Shown: positions 1 to 6,145 of the stretch, piece after piece
Layout: each line of letters opens with the position of its first letter
Numbering within the stretch: position 1 is the stretch's first letter
Assembly: GCA_023450535.1 (NCBI GenBank)
Contig: JAEXGX010000112.1
Coordinates: 1-6,759, forward strand
From: Pseudomonadota bacterium
Lineage (GTDB): Bacteria; Desulfobacterota; Desulfovibrionia; Desulfovibrionales; Desulfovibrionaceae
DNA: 6,759 nt
Direction: 5' to 3'
Notes under the pieces: generated by a model
Told to the model about the DNA's origin: nothing
Seen by the model: the letters and a program-made list of their open reading frames with translations, nothing else
Database searches by the model: none
Translations under genes and position numbers: made by a program

Positions 1-168
1 CGTTGAACCTTTCAGCAGATCCTCCATGACGTCGAAATTTCTTTGATTTTTCAAGCGTTCTGCCGGTATTGTCATCATCCCAACCCAAGGGAAATAGCCG
101 TTGTTCCAGAATCTCGGCGATACAATCCCATTCACGTCAACTTCAACCCTGTTCTTGAGGTACGCATC
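1..168 (-). other. Possible gene fragment running off the left edge, unrecognised
   Basis: Read right to left, this stretch is open for 56 codons in one frame and gives a protein-like sequence rich in W, F, Y, G, N and P. It includes VEVDVNGIVSPRFWNNGYFP and, further on, ERLKNQRNFDVMEDLLKGST, and it continues past the window edge. The opposite strand gives a much less protein-like translation here. No ATG with a ribosome binding site opens the frame. Its upstream end overlaps the ribosome binding site and start of the divergent exported-protein gene, so it would be either a 5'-truncated remnant or a chance open frame. I do not recognise the family. The call rests only on the look of the translation. 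Confidence 0.3.
43..72 (+). promoter_or_regulatory. Weak sigma-70-like promoter candidate
   Basis: TTGATT (43-48) and TATTGT (67-72) are separated by 18 bp and lie about 100 bp upstream of the exported-protein start at 169. The match to -35/-10 consensus is only partial, and the region also falls inside the possible minus-strand fragment. Confidence 0.2.
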
Positions 169-579
169 ATGAAAAAGCTCCTTCTGAGCCTCGTACTTGT
201 TCTGGGCATGGCCTTCTCCGCCAGCGGCGCAGTCAAAGAATTCAGCAATCTGAAAGTCGATGTGCCGGATGGTTGGACTGCGCAGGAAAATGATGGCGTT
301 GTCGCCCTTATCGCTCCCCAAAACGTCGCTGCTATCAGCTTTACCCTGCAGGACGCCCAGGGCGCTACCGGCGAACAGCTTGCAGAGGCCTTTGCCGAGC
401 AGCTCAATGCCAGCAAGCCTGAAGTTGACGACGGCGTGTACATCTTCAGGTTCGCCACCTCCCAGGGCTTACTGTCCACCAGCGTACTGTCCTGCGAAGA
501 CAATCAGTATTTCCTGCTCACCATGACCGGCCAACACGACGCGTTCAGCGATATCATTGACTCCATTGAAGAAAAATAA
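169..579 (+). CDS. Small exported protein of unknown function
   Basis: This encodes 136 aa. The start at 169 is chosen because GAGG (157-160) lies 8 nt upstream and because translation then begins with a classic Sec signal peptide: MKK, a hydrophobic stretch at about residues 4-18, and probable cleavage around residues 19-21 (SASG-AV). A longer open frame from a TTG at 43 would bury that signal peptide and adds no protein-like sequence. The mature part (about 115 aa) is acidic with one cysteine (C109). A short N-terminal segment (VDVPDGWTAQ, residues 30-39) resembles the opening of small PsbP/DcrB-like periplasmic proteins; that resemblance is weak and no function follows from it. The protein is probably periplasmic. 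No intrinsic terminator is seen after the TAA. The gene stands apart from the decayed genes downstream, separated by a large palindrome. Confidence 0.8.
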   Translation: MKKLLLSLVLVLGMAFSASGAVKEFSNLKVDVPDGWTAQENDGVVALIAPQNVAAISFTLQDAQGATGEQLAEAFAEQLNASKPEVDDGVYIFRFATSQGLLSTSVLSCEDNQYFLLTMTGQHDAFSDIIDSIEEK

Positions 580-622
580 AGACTGACGAGTTGACCGTCA
601 CTTGCGCCGTAGGTCCTTTCCC

Positions 623-652
623 CAGACGTCCGCGACATGTCGCGAGCGTCTG
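623..652. repeat. 30-nt near-perfect palindrome at a gene breakpoint
   Basis: The outer arms CAGACG (623-628) and CGTCTG (647-652) and the inner palindrome CGCGACATGTCGCG (631-644) pair perfectly, with only a 2x2 mismatch between them. The structure could be a strong hairpin or a symmetric protein-binding site. No T-run follows on either side, so it does not look like an intrinsic terminator. It ends within about 6 bp of where recognisable ATPase sequence starts. Confidence 0.6.
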
Positions 653-657
653 AATTA

Positions 658-1032
658 CGAGTCTCCCTTGATCTCCTGCGTACCCGCCACCGGGAAAAAC
701 TGTTCCTGAACCTTTGTCTGGAATCCGGGCAAAAATTTGTAGTGGACAATACCAACTCCACGCGCGTGGAACATGCCGTCTACATCGCGGCGGCAAAAAC
801 AAAGCGTTTTGCCGTGATCGGATACCATTTTCTCACGGATCCCGGCGAGGCGCTGATCCGCAATGCGGCCCGCACGGGTGTGGAACGTGTGCCCGACGTG
901 GCGATTCGGGCGACACAGGCAGAGCTTGAATCCCCCATGTTCGGGGAGGGCTTTGATGTGTTGCGTGAAGTGACATTGACAGCGCAAGGTTCTATTGTGC
1001 GCGAAATCCCCAAACCGAAGGCAGACGTATGA
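658..1032 (+). pseudogene. P-loop kinase-like ATPase, N-terminally truncated remnant
   Basis: The frame reads as the C-terminal part (about 124 codons) of a small P-loop kinase-like ATP-binding protein of the polynucleotide-kinase-like AAA_33 type. It begins at SLDLLRTRHREKLF and contains the typical FVVDNTNSTR segment (about 733-765), then KRFAVIGYHF and the arginine-containing ARTGVERVPDVAIR. Members are usually about 170-190 aa and start with a Walker A GxxGxGKS loop. That loop, the first beta strand and helix are missing, and no other frame upstream supplies them. An ATG at 637 lies inside the palindrome and has no ribosome binding site, so it is not a convincing start. The stop overlaps the ATG of the Thg1-like remnant (ATGA at 1029-1032), so the two were translationally coupled in an intact ancestor. 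Without the P-loop it cannot bind ATP in the normal way. Family assignment is from recognition of these motifs and is moderately firm. Confidence 0.72.
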
Positions 1033-1300
1033 AATTTGATGACCTTGACGAAAAAATGCGCATCTTTGAAACCGCCCACGATGTGTGCGTACTACCAGGA
1101 ATCCACATGGGCGCCCGCATTGACGGGCGAAACTTTTCCGCCTGACCAAGGAAACCTGCAAGTTCAAGGCACCTTTTGACGAACGCTTCCGCGACTGTAT
1201 GGCGGAACCCCTCCGGCACCTTATGTCATGTGGTTTTACCGTTAGTTATGGCTATACGGAAAATGATGGAATTTCCCTGCTCTTCAATCTGGGAGAATGA
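1029..1300 (+). pseudogene. tRNA-His guanylyltransferase (Thg1)-like remnant, frameshifted and truncated
   Basis: Thg1 and Thg1-like proteins add nucleotides to RNA 5' ends in the 3'-to-5' direction, on tRNA-His or in repair of truncated tRNA 5' ends. The first frame begins MKFDDLDEKMRIFETAHD and reaches the metal-binding ARIDGRNF motif (D32, G33, R34), then stops at TGA 1143-1145. The next part continues in the +1 frame: FRLTKETCKFKAPFDERFRD, then SCGFTVSYGYTENDGISLLF, ending at TGA 1298-1300. Restoring one C near 1137-1140 rejoins the frames as NFSRLTK, so a single-base deletion is the simplest cause. The second metal motif normally reads TESDEIS; here it is TENDGIS, with the aspartate kept and the glutamate lost. 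Only about 90 of roughly 240 residues remain before the sequence switches to an AraC-like protein. The gene is dead, with decay beyond the frameshift. Confidence 0.8.
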
Positions 1301-1416
1301 CCGTGCGGCTGATGCGGCGCTGTCCGCGGGTTACGAAAGTGCGACGCAATTCAACCAGGAGTATAAGCATGTTCGGAGAAGCTCCCGCCGGGACATCAAC
1401 CAGAGCGCGAATTTTC
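1293..1416 (+). pseudogene. C-terminal remnant of an AraC-family regulator
   Basis: Right after the Thg1-like homology ends, another frame reads ENDRAADAALSAGYESATQF followed by NQEYK. This is the second helix-turn-helix of AraC/XylS regulators, whose usual form is A-x-x-x-GYES-x-x-QFNREYKRMFG-x-x-P-x-RDI. The following MFGEAP is found one frame over, and RRDINQ returns to the first frame, so two small indels have accumulated. Nothing of the first HTH or the sensor domain is present. It is oriented towards the exported CMD/DUF362/cyclophilin-like genes, and AraC regulators often sit beside such genes, so it may once have controlled them; that is inference. Confidence 0.6.
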
Positions 1417-1506
1417 CGTATACACTTCTGTCCGGGACGAACAGAGCCGGATTCCGACCAGCCAGAACAAGGATGACACAACCATACGGGAAACAACCCA
1501 AAAAAG
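1417..1506. other. Gap between converging genes, nothing recognised
   Basis: There is no open frame of note. The only symmetric sequence is a short CGGATTCCG. No stem followed by a T-run is present that would serve as a terminator for the minus-strand genes reading into it. Confidence 0.5.
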
Positions 1507-2010
1507 TTATTCCATTTTTTCCAGTCTGATGGAAACACCGTTGCGCATATCAACCAGCGTTTCCATGCCGGACTCGACATGTCCCAGAGGCACAAGTCCG
1601 TTGGAATGCCGGAAGTCACGATAGAAAATCGCCAGATTTCCCCACGGGGCATAGTAGGTAAAACTTCCCACATCCGGATCGCAGTTTGAAGGCGCGCCCT
1701 GCGTGTTCAGCTTGCGGGGGAGAGTGCTGATCTTTTCTGTTCCGTTATAATCTTCAAATGCCAGCGTCAGGGGCAGCATGGACAGGAAATCCCGGCTGGC
1801 CGGATTGTCATTCAACACGGCCACCGCTTCCTTATCACCGACGCTCAAACGTATTTGCATGCTTTGCCCGGCTATGTCCTGTTCTCTTTCGCCTGAAACG
1901 GCAGACACGCCCCGCCCGTTGCCATGCTCGACATGCGTATCAACCGCCAAACTGTTTCCGGCAAGGCCGATGCCGACCAATATGGTCAACGCCATAAGCC
2001 GTTTTTTCAT
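1507..2010 (-). CDS. Exported cyclophilin-like fold protein
   Basis: This encodes 167 aa. The first 22 residues (MKKRLMALTI, a hydrophobic core, NSLA) form a Sec signal peptide with likely cleavage after A22. After a short polar linker (23-49), residues 50-165 match the small cyclophilin-like-fold family: IRLSVGDKEAVAVLNDNPASRDF, LPLTLAFEDYNGTEKI, LPRKL and YYAPWGNLAIFY (119-130). The family's function is poorly known; the fold is that of cyclophilins, but prolyl isomerase activity should not be assumed. AAGGAG sits 6 nt before the ATG and lies within 11 bp of the DUF362 stop, so the two genes are certainly co-transcribed. It is the last gene of the minus-strand set. Many homologues lack an export signal; here the signal fits with its two exported neighbours. 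Confidence 0.9.
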   Translation of the reverse strand: MKKRLMALTILVGIGLAGNSLAVDTHVEHGNGRGVSAVSGEREQDIAGQSMQIRLSVGDKEAVAVLNDNPASRDFLSMLPLTLAFEDYNGTEKISTLPRKLNTQGAPSNCDPDVGSFTYYAPWGNLAIFYRDFRHSNGLVPLGHVESGMETLVDMRNGVSIRLEKME

Positions 2011-2021
2011 TATATTCTCCT

Positions 2022-2978
2022 TTATACCGTCATTAATTCATACAGATCATTACCCATCCCCATTTCCTTCATGTAGGTGAGCTGGCGTAATCCGGAACGG
2101 GATTCTATACGTTCCACCATGTGGGCGCGGATATGTTCCGGCAAGGCATAGATCATGTCCACAGACGCCTTGTCGACGGCAAGAATATCCGTGGAAGCGA
2201 GAATGCCCAGGTCAGGCAGCCTTACTGGTTCGGCGTTGACGCCCTCACAGTCGCAACTGACGGACATGTTTCGCAGTACATTGATATACGTGATGCGCTT
2301 GCCGAAATGGTCGGTAATGGCTTTACCCCCTTCCACCATGCGCTCCATGAACAGGGGGCCGCCAGCCCATGTCTGATTTCCGTCGCTGTGGATCTGTTTT
2401 TTTCCTACCTGTCCCGAAGCGCAACCAATGGAAATATTCTTGAGCGAGCCGCCAAATCCGCCCATCGTATGACCTTTGAAGTGGGTAAGGACAATCATGG
2501 AATCATAATTCAGCAAATGACTGCCAACGGCTACCTCCTTGAGCCATTTTCCTCCGGGAATGGGGAGCGGGGTATCTCCATCTTCATCCATAATGTCCAC
2601 AGAGGTAAAAGACGTCCAACCGTTTTGTTCCAGTGTTCTGCGATGCCCTTCGCTTGTCTGGCGCGGGCTTGCATATAACACATTGCACTCCACAATATTG
2701 GCATTGGGCACCTGAGCCAAAAATGCCTTAATCCATTCCCGGGGCAAGATATTTGGTCCATCGGGTTCACCAGTATGCAGCTTGACGGCGATTTTTCCGG
2801 TGATGTTTTGATTAATCATACCGTAAAGTCTGAGCATACCTGCTGCACTGAGGTCTTTCGTAAAATAAACCCTGGAAATTTCAGAAGCGGCATTTGTGAT
2901 ACTGGGGGCAAGTCCAGTTGCTATGGCTCCGGCGGTAAGAACACTCCGCTTTACAAAGTCACGACGGGAAATACTCAT
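2022..2978 (-). CDS. Tat-exported DUF362 domain protein
   Basis: This encodes 318 aa. The N-terminus carries a twin-arginine signal (SRRDFVK at 4-10, hydrophobic 13-26, probable cleavage after SITNA at 30), which means the protein is folded, possibly with a cofactor, before export. The rest is DUF362: KIAVKLHTGEP at 62-72, the signature THFKGHTMGGFGGSLKN at 165-181 followed by GCASGQVGKKQIHS, a C-x-C pair at 242/244, and ASTDILAVDKASVDM at 261-275. DUF362 proteins are often iron-sulfur associated, but no ferredoxin-type CxxCxxCxxxC motif is present, so any cluster would have to use C98, C186, C242 and C244. GGAGG precedes the ATG by 6 nt. The cyclophilin-like gene follows after 11 bp. The CMD-family gene lies 220 bp upstream, so an internal promoter is possible. 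Its substrate is unknown. Confidence 0.93.
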   Translation of the reverse strand: MSISRRDFVKRSVLTAGAIATGLAPSITNAASEISRVYFTKDLSAAGMLRLYGMINQNITGKIAVKLHTGEPDGPNILPREWIKAFLAQVPNANIVECNVLYASPRQTSEGHRRTLEQNGWTSFTSVDIMDEDGDTPLPIPGGKWLKEVAVGSHLLNYDSMIVLTHFKGHTMGGFGGSLKNISIGCASGQVGKKQIHSDGNQTWAGGPLFMERMVEGGKAITDHFGKRITYINVLRNMSVSCDCEGVNAEPVRLPDLGILASTDILAVDKASVDMIYALPEHIRAHMVERIESRSGLRQLTYMKEMGMGNDLYELMTV

Positions 2979-3062
2979 ATTTTTCCTCCAGGGAACCTAT
3001 AACGGTTTACTGCCAATGCTCGCTGAACATAAAAATGCAGCAAAGGGCAGTACGGTTGAGGT

Positions 3063-3079
3063 TGCTGATAACGTCAGCA
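3063..3079. repeat. Short inverted repeat in the DUF362 leader
   Basis: TGCTGA (3063-3068) and TCAGCA (3074-3079) pair over 6 bp around a 5-nt loop, about 85-100 bp upstream of the DUF362 start. No T-run follows on the minus strand. It could be an operator or a small hairpin. Confidence 0.3.
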
Positions 3080-3101
3080 GCCCCAAAATCAGAAGTAGAT
3101 C

Positions 3102-3197
3102 GCGGCTTTGTCGCGCCGTAACCGACTGCTTTTTCTGCCTTTCCGTCAAGCCGCTTTACGGTTTACACGGCGCAAACTCGGCAAAGCGGAGTTTGTC
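3102..3197. repeat. Palindrome-rich intergenic element, possible dispersed repeat
   Basis: Several nested inverted repeats fill this stretch. GCGCCGTAACCG (3113-3124) pairs with CGGTTTACACGGCGC (3159-3173) apart from a 3-nt bulge. GCGGCTT (3102-3108) can pair with AAGCCGC (3148-3154), and CAAACTC (3173-3179) pairs with GAGTTTG (3189-3195). The element starts one base past the CMD-gene stop codon. This layout resembles REP/BIME-like intergenic repeats and could stabilise or partly terminate the upstream mRNA. Copy number in the genome cannot be seen here. Confidence 0.45.
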
Positions 3198-3198
3198 A

Positions 3199-4089
3199 TC
3201 AGTCTGTTGAATCCTGCATGACGGCGTTAACACACCCAAGAGCATTCAGGGTACGGGGAAATCCGATGTAGGGCAGCATCTGAGCCAGCGCATCGATCAA
3301 ATTCTGCTTGCGATTGCCTACATTTGCGTTTCCCTGCACATGGGCCTTGACCTGCGCTTCACAACCGCCCAGGGCACTGATGATGGAGAACGTCAGCAAT
3401 TCACGAGTCTTCAAATCAAGCCCGTTGCGGGTATAAATATCGCCAAAACAGAAGGCGGAAAGATAGTTCACCATGATGTCTTTCTGATTTTCAGGGGCTG
3501 ATGCGTGCATCTTGTCAATGGCCTCCCCGAAAATGGCCTTCTGCACCGCCACTCCGTCCCTGAAGCGGCTCGCTTCCGTTACCGTGGCCTGGCTTTCCAC
3601 CGGCAAGGCAATGCCCTTTCTGGCAAAGACTTCATTGGCCAGACGCACAGCACTTTCTGTTTTTGGAAAACCGATATAGGGAGCGCATTGGTACAGGGCT
3701 TCCTTGATTTCCACAGGACTGACCCCGACGCGCAGTGCCGCTTCCGTATGGGCTTCCATGTCATCCAGTGTTTGACTGGCGGTGAGAACCGCCAATGTAA
3801 CGAGCGCCCGCTGCCGGTTGTTCAGCGTGCCGCGCTCAGCAATTTCGCCATAGACAAGGCGGTCGCGCATGGCGGCGAGGTCGGGATCACTTTGTTCCAG
3901 GGGAGACTGGACATCCCCGAAAAACGCTTGCCTGCTTTTTTCAGCCTGTTGAATCCTGTCCATAACTTCCGCTCCATTGTTTCGTTCAGATTCCTCCGCC
4001 GATACCGGCGCCATATTTCCCATTAGTAGAAACGTCACCAGCGCCGCAAAAAAAAGGAATGGCAAGCGCAATATCCGGGAATTTTCCAT
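3199..4089 (-). CDS. Exported carboxymuconolactone decarboxylase (CMD) family protein, two domains
   Basis: This encodes 296 aa from the ATG at 4089, chosen because AGGAG (4096-4100) is 6 nt upstream; an adjacent ATG at 4092 is only 3 nt away and one at 4116 lacks a site. Residues 1-31 form a Sec signal peptide ending APVSA. Two CMD/AhpD-like helical domains follow. Domain 1 (about 70-155) contains LNNRQRALVTLAVLTA, EIKEALYQCAPYIGFPKT. Domain 2 (about 185-290) contains LDLKTRELLTFSIISALGGC, KAHVQGNANVG, LAQMLPYIGFPRTLNAL. The family includes gamma-carboxymuconolactone decarboxylases and AhpD peroxidases. The AhpD CxxC pair is absent: domain 1 has no cysteine at that site, while domain 2 keeps C243 and H250. 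Thiol peroxidase activity is therefore unlikely, and true decarboxylase activity is unproven. It is the first gene of the minus-strand exported trio. Confidence 0.92.
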   Translation of the reverse strand: MENSRILRLPFLFFAALVTFLLMGNMAPVSAEESERNNGAEVMDRIQQAEKSRQAFFGDVQSPLEQSDPDLAAMRDRLVYGEIAERGTLNNRQRALVTLAVLTASQTLDDMEAHTEAALRVGVSPVEIKEALYQCAPYIGFPKTESAVRLANEVFARKGIALPVESQATVTEASRFRDGVAVQKAIFGEAIDKMHASAPENQKDIMVNYLSAFCFGDIYTRNGLDLKTRELLTFSIISALGGCEAQVKAHVQGNANVGNRKQNLIDALAQMLPYIGFPRTLNALGCVNAVMQDSTD

Positions 4090-4115
4090 CATGATCTCCT
4101 GAATTATGGGGAGCA

Positions 4116-4141
4116 TTGCCCGTTCCGCTCCAAATGGGCAA
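4116..4141. repeat. Inverted repeat upstream of the CMD gene
   Basis: TTGCCC (4116-4121) and GGGCAA (4136-4141) form a 6-bp dyad around 14 bp, about 27 bp upstream of the CMD start. TTGCCCGT (4116-4123) recurs at 4280-4287. This could be a leader hairpin or a binding site for a local regulator. Confidence 0.35.
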
Positions 4142-4385
4142 AACAGGTATCAGATGGAAAGAATATATGTCGGCAACTCAGGTAAAAATAGATATGTTTT
4201 TCGCAATTTATTGCCTGAATTTATCAAGGGGCTTTCCGAATAAAGAAACTATGGTAGTTTTTTAAAATGGCGAATGACGTTGCCCGTCCTGTCAGGATCT
4301 CAACAAGGCGAAAATTGCTATTTAATATATTGAAATAATATAATAATTCTATTTCCCCAGACGGATTGAAACTCATTGAGCAACT
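4142..4385. promoter_or_regulatory. AT-rich gap between rtcR and the CMD gene with several dyads
   Basis: There is no gene here. It must hold the promoter for the CMD gene on the minus strand and the end of the rtcR transcript. Visible symmetric sites are GCAATTTATTGC (4203-4214, 5-bp arms), AAACTA-TGG-TAGTTT (4246-4260) and TCCTGTCAGGA (4287-4297). A TTGATA (minus strand, 4227-4222) resembles a -35 box, but no good -10 lies at the right distance. No clear intrinsic terminator follows rtcR. Confidence 0.35.
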
Positions 4386-6014
4386 TCAAATAACACTGTT
4401 CTCGCTTTTTCTGAAAGCCGTCACTCTCTCCCAATCCAACCCGAACTTCGCCAGATATTTGCGCAGGCGGTCGGCGTCGTTGACGTTCCTTTTTCGTTCG
4501 CGCGAACGGGCGAAAAGCAGCCGCCCGGCTTCCGAGAGACTATGGGCACGGCGGCAGGTGCGGATGACGCAGGCAAGCTGCGCGGCGTCGAACAGATCCA
4601 GTTCCTGCGCACCCGGCCCGAGCACTGCGGCAAGCAATGCCTCTTCGTCTCCGTGTTCCGCACTGCCCAACCTGTGCCAGCTTTCCGTCATGCGATCCCA
4701 CTCTTCCTGTACGATGTCCGTGGTAATACGCCCGCCTCCGGCCAGCACGCTCATACGCGTCACCGAGGCGGAAAGATCCCGGAAGTTGCCGCGCCACGCG
4801 GCATCACGGCGCATGGCGAGCGACAGGAACAGTTCCCGCGCTTCGCGGTTGAAACGCGTCCGGCGGCCCGTTTTCTCCGTTACCCGTTCCAGTTCATATT
4901 CCAGATTGGGTTCGATATCCTCCGGGCGTTCGCTCAAGCCGGGCAGACGAAAGGTCCAGAGATTGATGCGTGCCAGCAGATCCTCCCGGAATTTTCCCCG
5001 CGCGGCCAGTTCCTCCAGCGGGCGGTTGGTACCGCAAATAAGTTGGAAGTCACTGTACATTTCCGTATCCGCCCCCAGCGGGTAAAAACGTTTTTCTTCC
5101 ACGGCCCGGAGCAGCATGGCCTGTTCATCCGCGCCCAACTCTCCTACTTCGTCCAGAAAAAGCACTCCGCCATCCGCCTGCAGCAACAGGCCGATGCGAT
5201 CCGCCATTGCGCCGGTAAATGCACCCTTTCTGTGCCCGAACAGGGTGGACATGGCCGCGTCGCCACGTAACGTGGCACAGTTCACTTCCACAAACTCGCC
5301 GTGCACCAGTCTGCGGCGACGGCGCAATTCATACACCAGCCGGGCCAGACGCGATTTGCCCGCGCCGGTTGGCCCCATAAGCAGAATGGGTTCCGCCGAC
5401 TCCGCACCGACCTTCTCGATCCGGTCAATCATGGCGTTAAACGCCGCATTGCGCGTGGCAATGCCGGACTTGAGAAAATTGGCGTCTCCTTCCGCCTGGG
5501 TGCGGAAACGTTCGGCCAGGCGGTCATAACGGGAAAGATCCAGATCGATGATGCCGTATGTACCCACCGGGTTCCCCTGCTTTTTACTGACAGGATTTGT
5601 CTGAAGAATGCGTGCCGGAATATGCCGCGATTCAATGAGCAGGAAGAGACAAATCTGCATAACATGGGTGCCGGTGGTAATATGCACCAGATAATCCTCA
5701 TGTTCGGGGTCAAAGGGGTAAGAACAGGCGAAATCGTAAAAAGCCGCGTACACTTCTTCAAAATCCCAGGGATCGCTCACCTCGAACACGTGCCGCATCA
5801 CTTCCGTTTCCGGGGACACGAGGCGCAGATCGTCGATCACCGTGTCGGCTATACCCTTGTGCTCCCTGCTGTACAGAAGTTCCATGCGATCGATGCGCAA
5901 ATCCTCCTGCTGCCCCAGAGCGACTGTGGGACGCCAGCGTTCCCAGCGCTGGGCCGAAGTCCCTCGGTCCAAGGTAGAACCCAACATGCCGATCACAACG
6001 GTGGAATGCGCCAT
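4386..6014 (-). CDS. rtcR: RtcR, CARF-domain sigma-54 activator of the RNA-repair genes
   Basis: This encodes 542 aa, close to the usual RtcR length (about 530). Residues 1 to about 185 are the CARF-type Rossmann sensor domain: VVIGMLGSTLDRG at 6-18 and the ligand-loop motif HITTGTHVMQ at 111-120. In other bacteria this domain holds the activator off until an RNA-damage-related ligand is bound. The central AAA+ domain (about 190-425) has Walker A GPTGAGKS (214-221), the sigma-54-contacting GAFTGA loop (264-269), Walker B VLFLDEVGEL (284-293) and the FREDLLARINLW segment (342-353) with candidate arginine fingers. The C-terminus (about 470-530) is the RtcR DNA-binding part, ending in NDADRLRKYLAKFGLDW. 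AGAGAGG lies a few nt before the ATG. It is divergent from rtcA, whose promoter is sigma-54 type, the standard arrangement. All catalytic motifs look intact. Confidence 0.97.
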   Translation of the reverse strand: MAHSTVVIGMLGSTLDRGTSAQRWERWRPTVALGQQEDLRIDRMELLYSREHKGIADTVIDDLRLVSPETEVMRHVFEVSDPWDFEEVYAAFYDFACSYPFDPEHEDYLVHITTGTHVMQICLFLLIESRHIPARILQTNPVSKKQGNPVGTYGIIDLDLSRYDRLAERFRTQAEGDANFLKSGIATRNAAFNAMIDRIEKVGAESAEPILLMGPTGAGKSRLARLVYELRRRRRLVHGEFVEVNCATLRGDAAMSTLFGHRKGAFTGAMADRIGLLLQADGGVLFLDEVGELGADEQAMLLRAVEEKRFYPLGADTEMYSDFQLICGTNRPLEELAARGKFREDLLARINLWTFRLPGLSERPEDIEPNLEYELERVTEKTGRRTRFNREARELFLSLAMRRDAAWRGNFRDLSASVTRMSVLAGGGRITTDIVQEEWDRMTESWHRLGSAEHGDEEALLAAVLGPGAQELDLFDAAQLACVIRTCRRAHSLSEAGRLLFARSRERKRNVNDADRLRKYLAKFGLDWERVTAFRKSENSVI

Positions 6015-6028
6015 AATGCCTCTCTTTT

Positions 6029-6054
6029 TATAGAGTACTATAGAAAATTTTCTA
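6029..6054. promoter_or_regulatory. Candidate RtcR binding site (upstream activator sequence)
   Basis: Two direct TATAGA repeats (6029-6034 and 6039-6044) are spaced exactly 10 bp apart, one helical turn. The second is part of a perfect 14-bp palindrome, TAGAAAATTTTCTA (6041-6054). The cluster lies about 75-100 bp upstream of the -24 box, the normal position for an enhancer-type site. It also sits just upstream of the rtcR start, where it could give autoregulation. Assignment to RtcR is inferred from position. Confidence 0.4.
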
Positions 6055-6100
6055 ACATTTCCTGCTCGTGTTAAACAAGTAATATTTAAAAATCATTTTT

Positions 6101-6113
6101 TATCAATATATTA
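6101..6113 (+). promoter_or_regulatory. IHF-consensus site
   Basis: TATCAATATATTA matches the WATCAANNNNTTR consensus at every fixed position, in an AT-rich stretch. It lies between the candidate activator site and the -24 box, where IHF bending would bring RtcR to the sigma-54 holoenzyme. Confidence 0.6.
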
Positions 6114-6129
6114 CAAAGTCTTCGCCGGT

Positions 6130-6145
6130 TGGCACGCTCCATGCT
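6130..6145 (+). promoter_or_regulatory. Sigma-54 (-24/-12) promoter of rtcA
   Basis: TGGCAC (6130-6135) and ATGCT (6141-6145) match TGGCAC-N5-TTGCW with a single deviation. GG (6131-6132) and GC (6143-6144) are exactly 10 bp apart. The predicted transcription start is near 6156, giving a 104-nt leader. A divergent gene encoding a GAFTGA-containing activator supports the call. Confidence 0.88.

Noticed and set aside
43..168. Upstream extension of the exported-protein gene from a TTG at 43
   Set aside because: The extension is not protein-like, would bury a clear signal peptide, and the ATG at 169 has a well-placed GAGG.
655..1167. 170-codon minus-strand open frame opposite the ATPase and Thg1-like remnants
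   Set aside because: Its translation matches nothing I recognise, while the plus strand shows clear family motifs across the same bases.
1501..1522. A/T-run stem (AAAAA...TTTTT) at the end of the cyclophilin-like gene as a terminator
   Set aside because: The stem is purely A-T and overlaps the last codons, so it would be too weak.
4090..4116. Earlier starts for the CMD gene at 4116 or 4092
   Set aside because: 4116 lacks a ribosome binding site and 4092 is only 3 nt from AGGAG; 4089 has normal spacing and keeps the signal peptide compact.
4203..4216. Possible sigma-54 promoter for the CMD gene on the minus strand (AGGCAATAAATTGC)
   Set aside because: GG and GC are 9 bp apart instead of 10, and the -24 element is poor.
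4366..5270. Long plus-strand open frames opposite rtcR
   Set aside because: Their translations are arginine/serine-rich antisense shadows of a well-conserved AAA+ gene.
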